DNA of 32,200 nt from Candidatus Bathyarchaeota archaeon (lineage in GTDB: Archaea; Thermoproteota; Bathyarchaeia; Bathyarchaeales; SOJC01), in the NCBI GenBank assembly GCA_020354575.1, contig CP070649.1, forward strand, positions 1,666,874-1,699,073. The letters are read 5' to 3'. The notes under the pieces are model-generated. The model was not told the origin of the DNA. It saw nothing but the letters and a program-made list of their open reading frames with translations, and made no database searches. Shown here piece by piece: positions 30,985 through 32,200 of this stretch; within the stretch, counting starts at the first letter, position 1; every line of letters starts with the position of its first letter. The position numbers and the translations under genes were made by a program.

Positions 30985-30994
30985 TCATTATAAA
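30985..30994 (-). promoter_or_regulatory. TATA box for the transglutaminase-like gene
   Basis: Minus-strand TTTATAATGA is centred 27 bases before ATG 30963, ideal for a leaderless archaeal transcript. A GCGCATGCGT element lies just upstream (31001-31010). Confidence 0.6.
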
Positions 30995-31088
30995 CATTAT
31001 GCGCATGCGTCTAATTTTAATGAAACTGAGCAGATAAATGATAATTTAAAAGAGGAAAAATGTGAAAGATACGAGGGGAAAGGGGCAC

Positions 31089-31682
31089 ATGCAGATAACT
31101 TTTACAAGCAGGGGTGAGACATTGACGGCAACACTTTATGCAAACTCATCCCAGGGAGTAATTCTGTGTCCACCTCATCCTTTGTATGGAGGAACCAGAA
31201 ATGATACCAGAATCGTTAGGGTTGCAAGAGAGCTTGCCTCAAGTGGTATTTCTGCCTTGTGTATAGATTATGGAAATTATGGCAAGGGGATTGAGGAAAT
31301 TCAGAATGTATTGGATGCGGTTTCTTTCATGGGCAAAAAAGTTGATTGTTTGGGATTGTTAGGATATTCCTTTGGGGCTATAGTTGCATCCAATGTAGCG
31401 AGACAAACCGAGATTGACGGTTTTGTTGCCATGTCTATTCTTAAGAGGATAAATAGCATCGATGCCATTTCAGACTTCGCATGTCCCAAACTCTTTATTC
31501 ATGGAAAACGTGACAACATAGCACCATACTCAGATTTTAAACAGCTCTATAAGGAAGCAAACGAAAGAAAAGAGAAACTTGTTTTAGACACTGACCATTT
31601 CTATATGGAAGACTATCCAACTATCATTGATTTAGCGTCAAAAAGAATTTGCAAATTCTTCGCTAAGATATTTTCAAGATAA
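31089..31682 (+). CDS. Alpha/beta hydrolase (dienelactone hydrolase-like)
   Basis: About 197 residues from ATG 31089; GTG 31062 in frame would give 206. A TATA-like box (31037-31050) and GAGGGG nine bases upstream favour the ATG. The fold markers are clear: VILCPPHPLYGGTRND with the HP oxyanion motif, the nucleophile serine in LLGYSFGAIVAS, the acid in LFIHGKRDNIAPY and the histidine in DTDHFYME. It is a soluble esterase or thioesterase-like hydrolase with unknown substrate. It is divergent from the transglutaminase-like gene. Confidence 0.9.
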   Translation: MQITFTSRGETLTATLYANSSQGVILCPPHPLYGGTRNDTRIVRVARELASSGISALCIDYGNYGKGIEEIQNVLDAVSFMGKKVDCLGLLGYSFGAIVASNVARQTEIDGFVAMSILKRINSIDAISDFACPKLFIHGKRDNIAPYSDFKQLYKEANERKEKLVLDTDHFYMEDYPTIIDLASKRICKFFAKIFSR

Positions 31683-31704
31683 ATATGCATGTATTATCAG
31701 GAGT

Positions 31705-31741
31705 AGTGGAGAGATCTCCCGCACACCTCCCATTTTTTTCA
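31705..31741 (+). terminator. Hairpin and T run after the alpha/beta hydrolase gene
   Basis: GGAGAGATCTCC can form a short stem and is followed within 20 bases by a run of seven or eight T, 23 to 58 bases after the hydrolase stop. Confidence 0.35.
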
Positions 31742-31752
31742 GAGTTCTCATC

Positions 31753-32200
31753 TTATTTCGTCAGTATCTTGGGTTCTTTCCATTCTTCTCGAAGTATTCC
31801 GAGAATGCAAGCGTCTGCATACTGACCCCAGGTGAATCCACCCTTTCGAATTATTCCCTCTTTCTTAAAACCTGCTTTCATAGCAACTTTTATACTGGCT
31901 GCGTTTCGAGCATCTGTATTAATCATAATTTTAGGAGTTCCCTTAAGGAGAAAGAGATAGTCAACCATCAGTTGAATTGCTTCAGTGCCATATCCTTTGC
32001 TTCTTTCCTTAGGAATTATGGCAAACCCTATTTCCAACCATCCATGTAATGGGCAGGTTCCATATCCGATGTGTCCAATTTTGGTTCCATCTTTCTTCTC
32101 TATTAGGAACTCGTGATTATCCAGAGCGACCGGGTTCTCGAGGTCCTTTTGCCAATCTGTTCTAGATTTCTGCGGGTTTGTGAAGTATTCACCTTGAAAC
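31753..32200 (-). CDS. GNAT-family N-acetyltransferase (partial, runs off the window)
   Basis: The frame is open from the right edge to TAA 31753-31755, so at least 149 residues are present and the start lies outside. The upstream part reads TDWQKDLENPVALDNHEFLI and EKKDGTKIGHIGYG. The acetyl-CoA loop is PKERSKGYGTEAIQLMVDYL, followed by NTDARNAASIKVAMKAGFKK, the standard RimJ/RimL-type pattern in which an asparagine and a K-x-GF element close the site. It acetylates an amine on a small molecule, peptide or protein; the target is unknown. Confidence 0.9.
   Translation of the reverse strand, partial: FQGEYFTNPQKSRTDWQKDLENPVALDNHEFLIEKKDGTKIGHIGYGTCPLHGWLEIGFAIIPKERSKGYGTEAIQLMVDYLFLLKGTPKIMINTDARNAASIKVAMKAGFKKEGIIRKGGFTWGQYADACILGILREEWKEPKILTK

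Overview
The window looks archaeal. Its genes encode a tetrahydromethanopterin-type C1 pathway (F420-dependent Mtd and Mer), an F420-binding FrhB-like protein, an aldehyde ferredoxin oxidoreductase, an ADP-forming acyl-CoA synthetase, Lrp/AsnC regulators and secreted beta-helix proteins with archaeal dockerin-like tails. A/T-rich TATA-like boxes lie about 27 bases before several starts, giving leaderless or nearly leaderless mRNAs. Other genes have purine-rich ribosome sites and often start with TTG or GTG. The gene content fits an anaerobic acetogenic or organic-acid-using member of Thermoproteota, most likely Bathyarchaeia. That placement is an inference from gene content and has not been tested by phylogeny.

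Region 1 (1-3156) is acid, aldehyde and alcohol metabolism: the end of an AOR gene, an AMP-forming acyl-CoA ligase and an iron alcohol dehydrogenase. Region 2 (3175-4739) holds small genes: a winged-helix protein, a membrane protein, and two tiny proteins of extreme charge, one acidic and one basic. Region 3 (4748-17546) is the metabolic core. On the minus strand it carries ACD fused to a GNAT domain, Mtd, and a Mer operon that also encodes two stand-alone Lrp ligand-binding domains and a CBS protein. Further along are an Lrp/AsnC regulator, a ribbon-helix-helix-like protein, a zinc ribbon protein, and MetF and MetV. Divergent from metVF on the plus strand are a GltD-like flavoprotein fused to ferredoxin and MvhD modules, and an FrhB-like F420 protein. 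Together these suggest a methyl branch with two methylene reductases, one of them (MetVF) possibly wired to F420, pyridine nucleotide and iron-sulfur carriers. ACD could then make ATP from acetyl-CoA.

Region 4 (17604-20792) holds a nitroreductase, a QueG-like iron-sulfur protein, a nitrilase-family amidohydrolase and a MaoC-type hydratase. Region 5 (20920-32200) is accessory. It has three secreted proteins (a 46-residue repeat protein and two beta-helix proteins; two of the three end in dockerin-like modules), a small membrane-protein operon, flavodoxin, YbjQ, an MFS transporter, a transglutaminase-like protein, an alpha/beta hydrolase and a partial GNAT. This part has a perfect 76-base inverted repeat pair and many intergenic GCATGC/ATGCAT-type motifs.

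Three genes have apparent reading-frame lesions: a missing start or frameshift near 14300, a frameshift near 21073, and an in-frame TAG at 23257. I saw no rRNA, tRNA, CRISPR array or transposase. No gene-free stretch exceeds 300 bases; the longest (10783-11051, 23599-23843, 29792-30009) hold only promoter-like A/T boxes, short GCATGC-type motifs or one copy of the inverted repeat.
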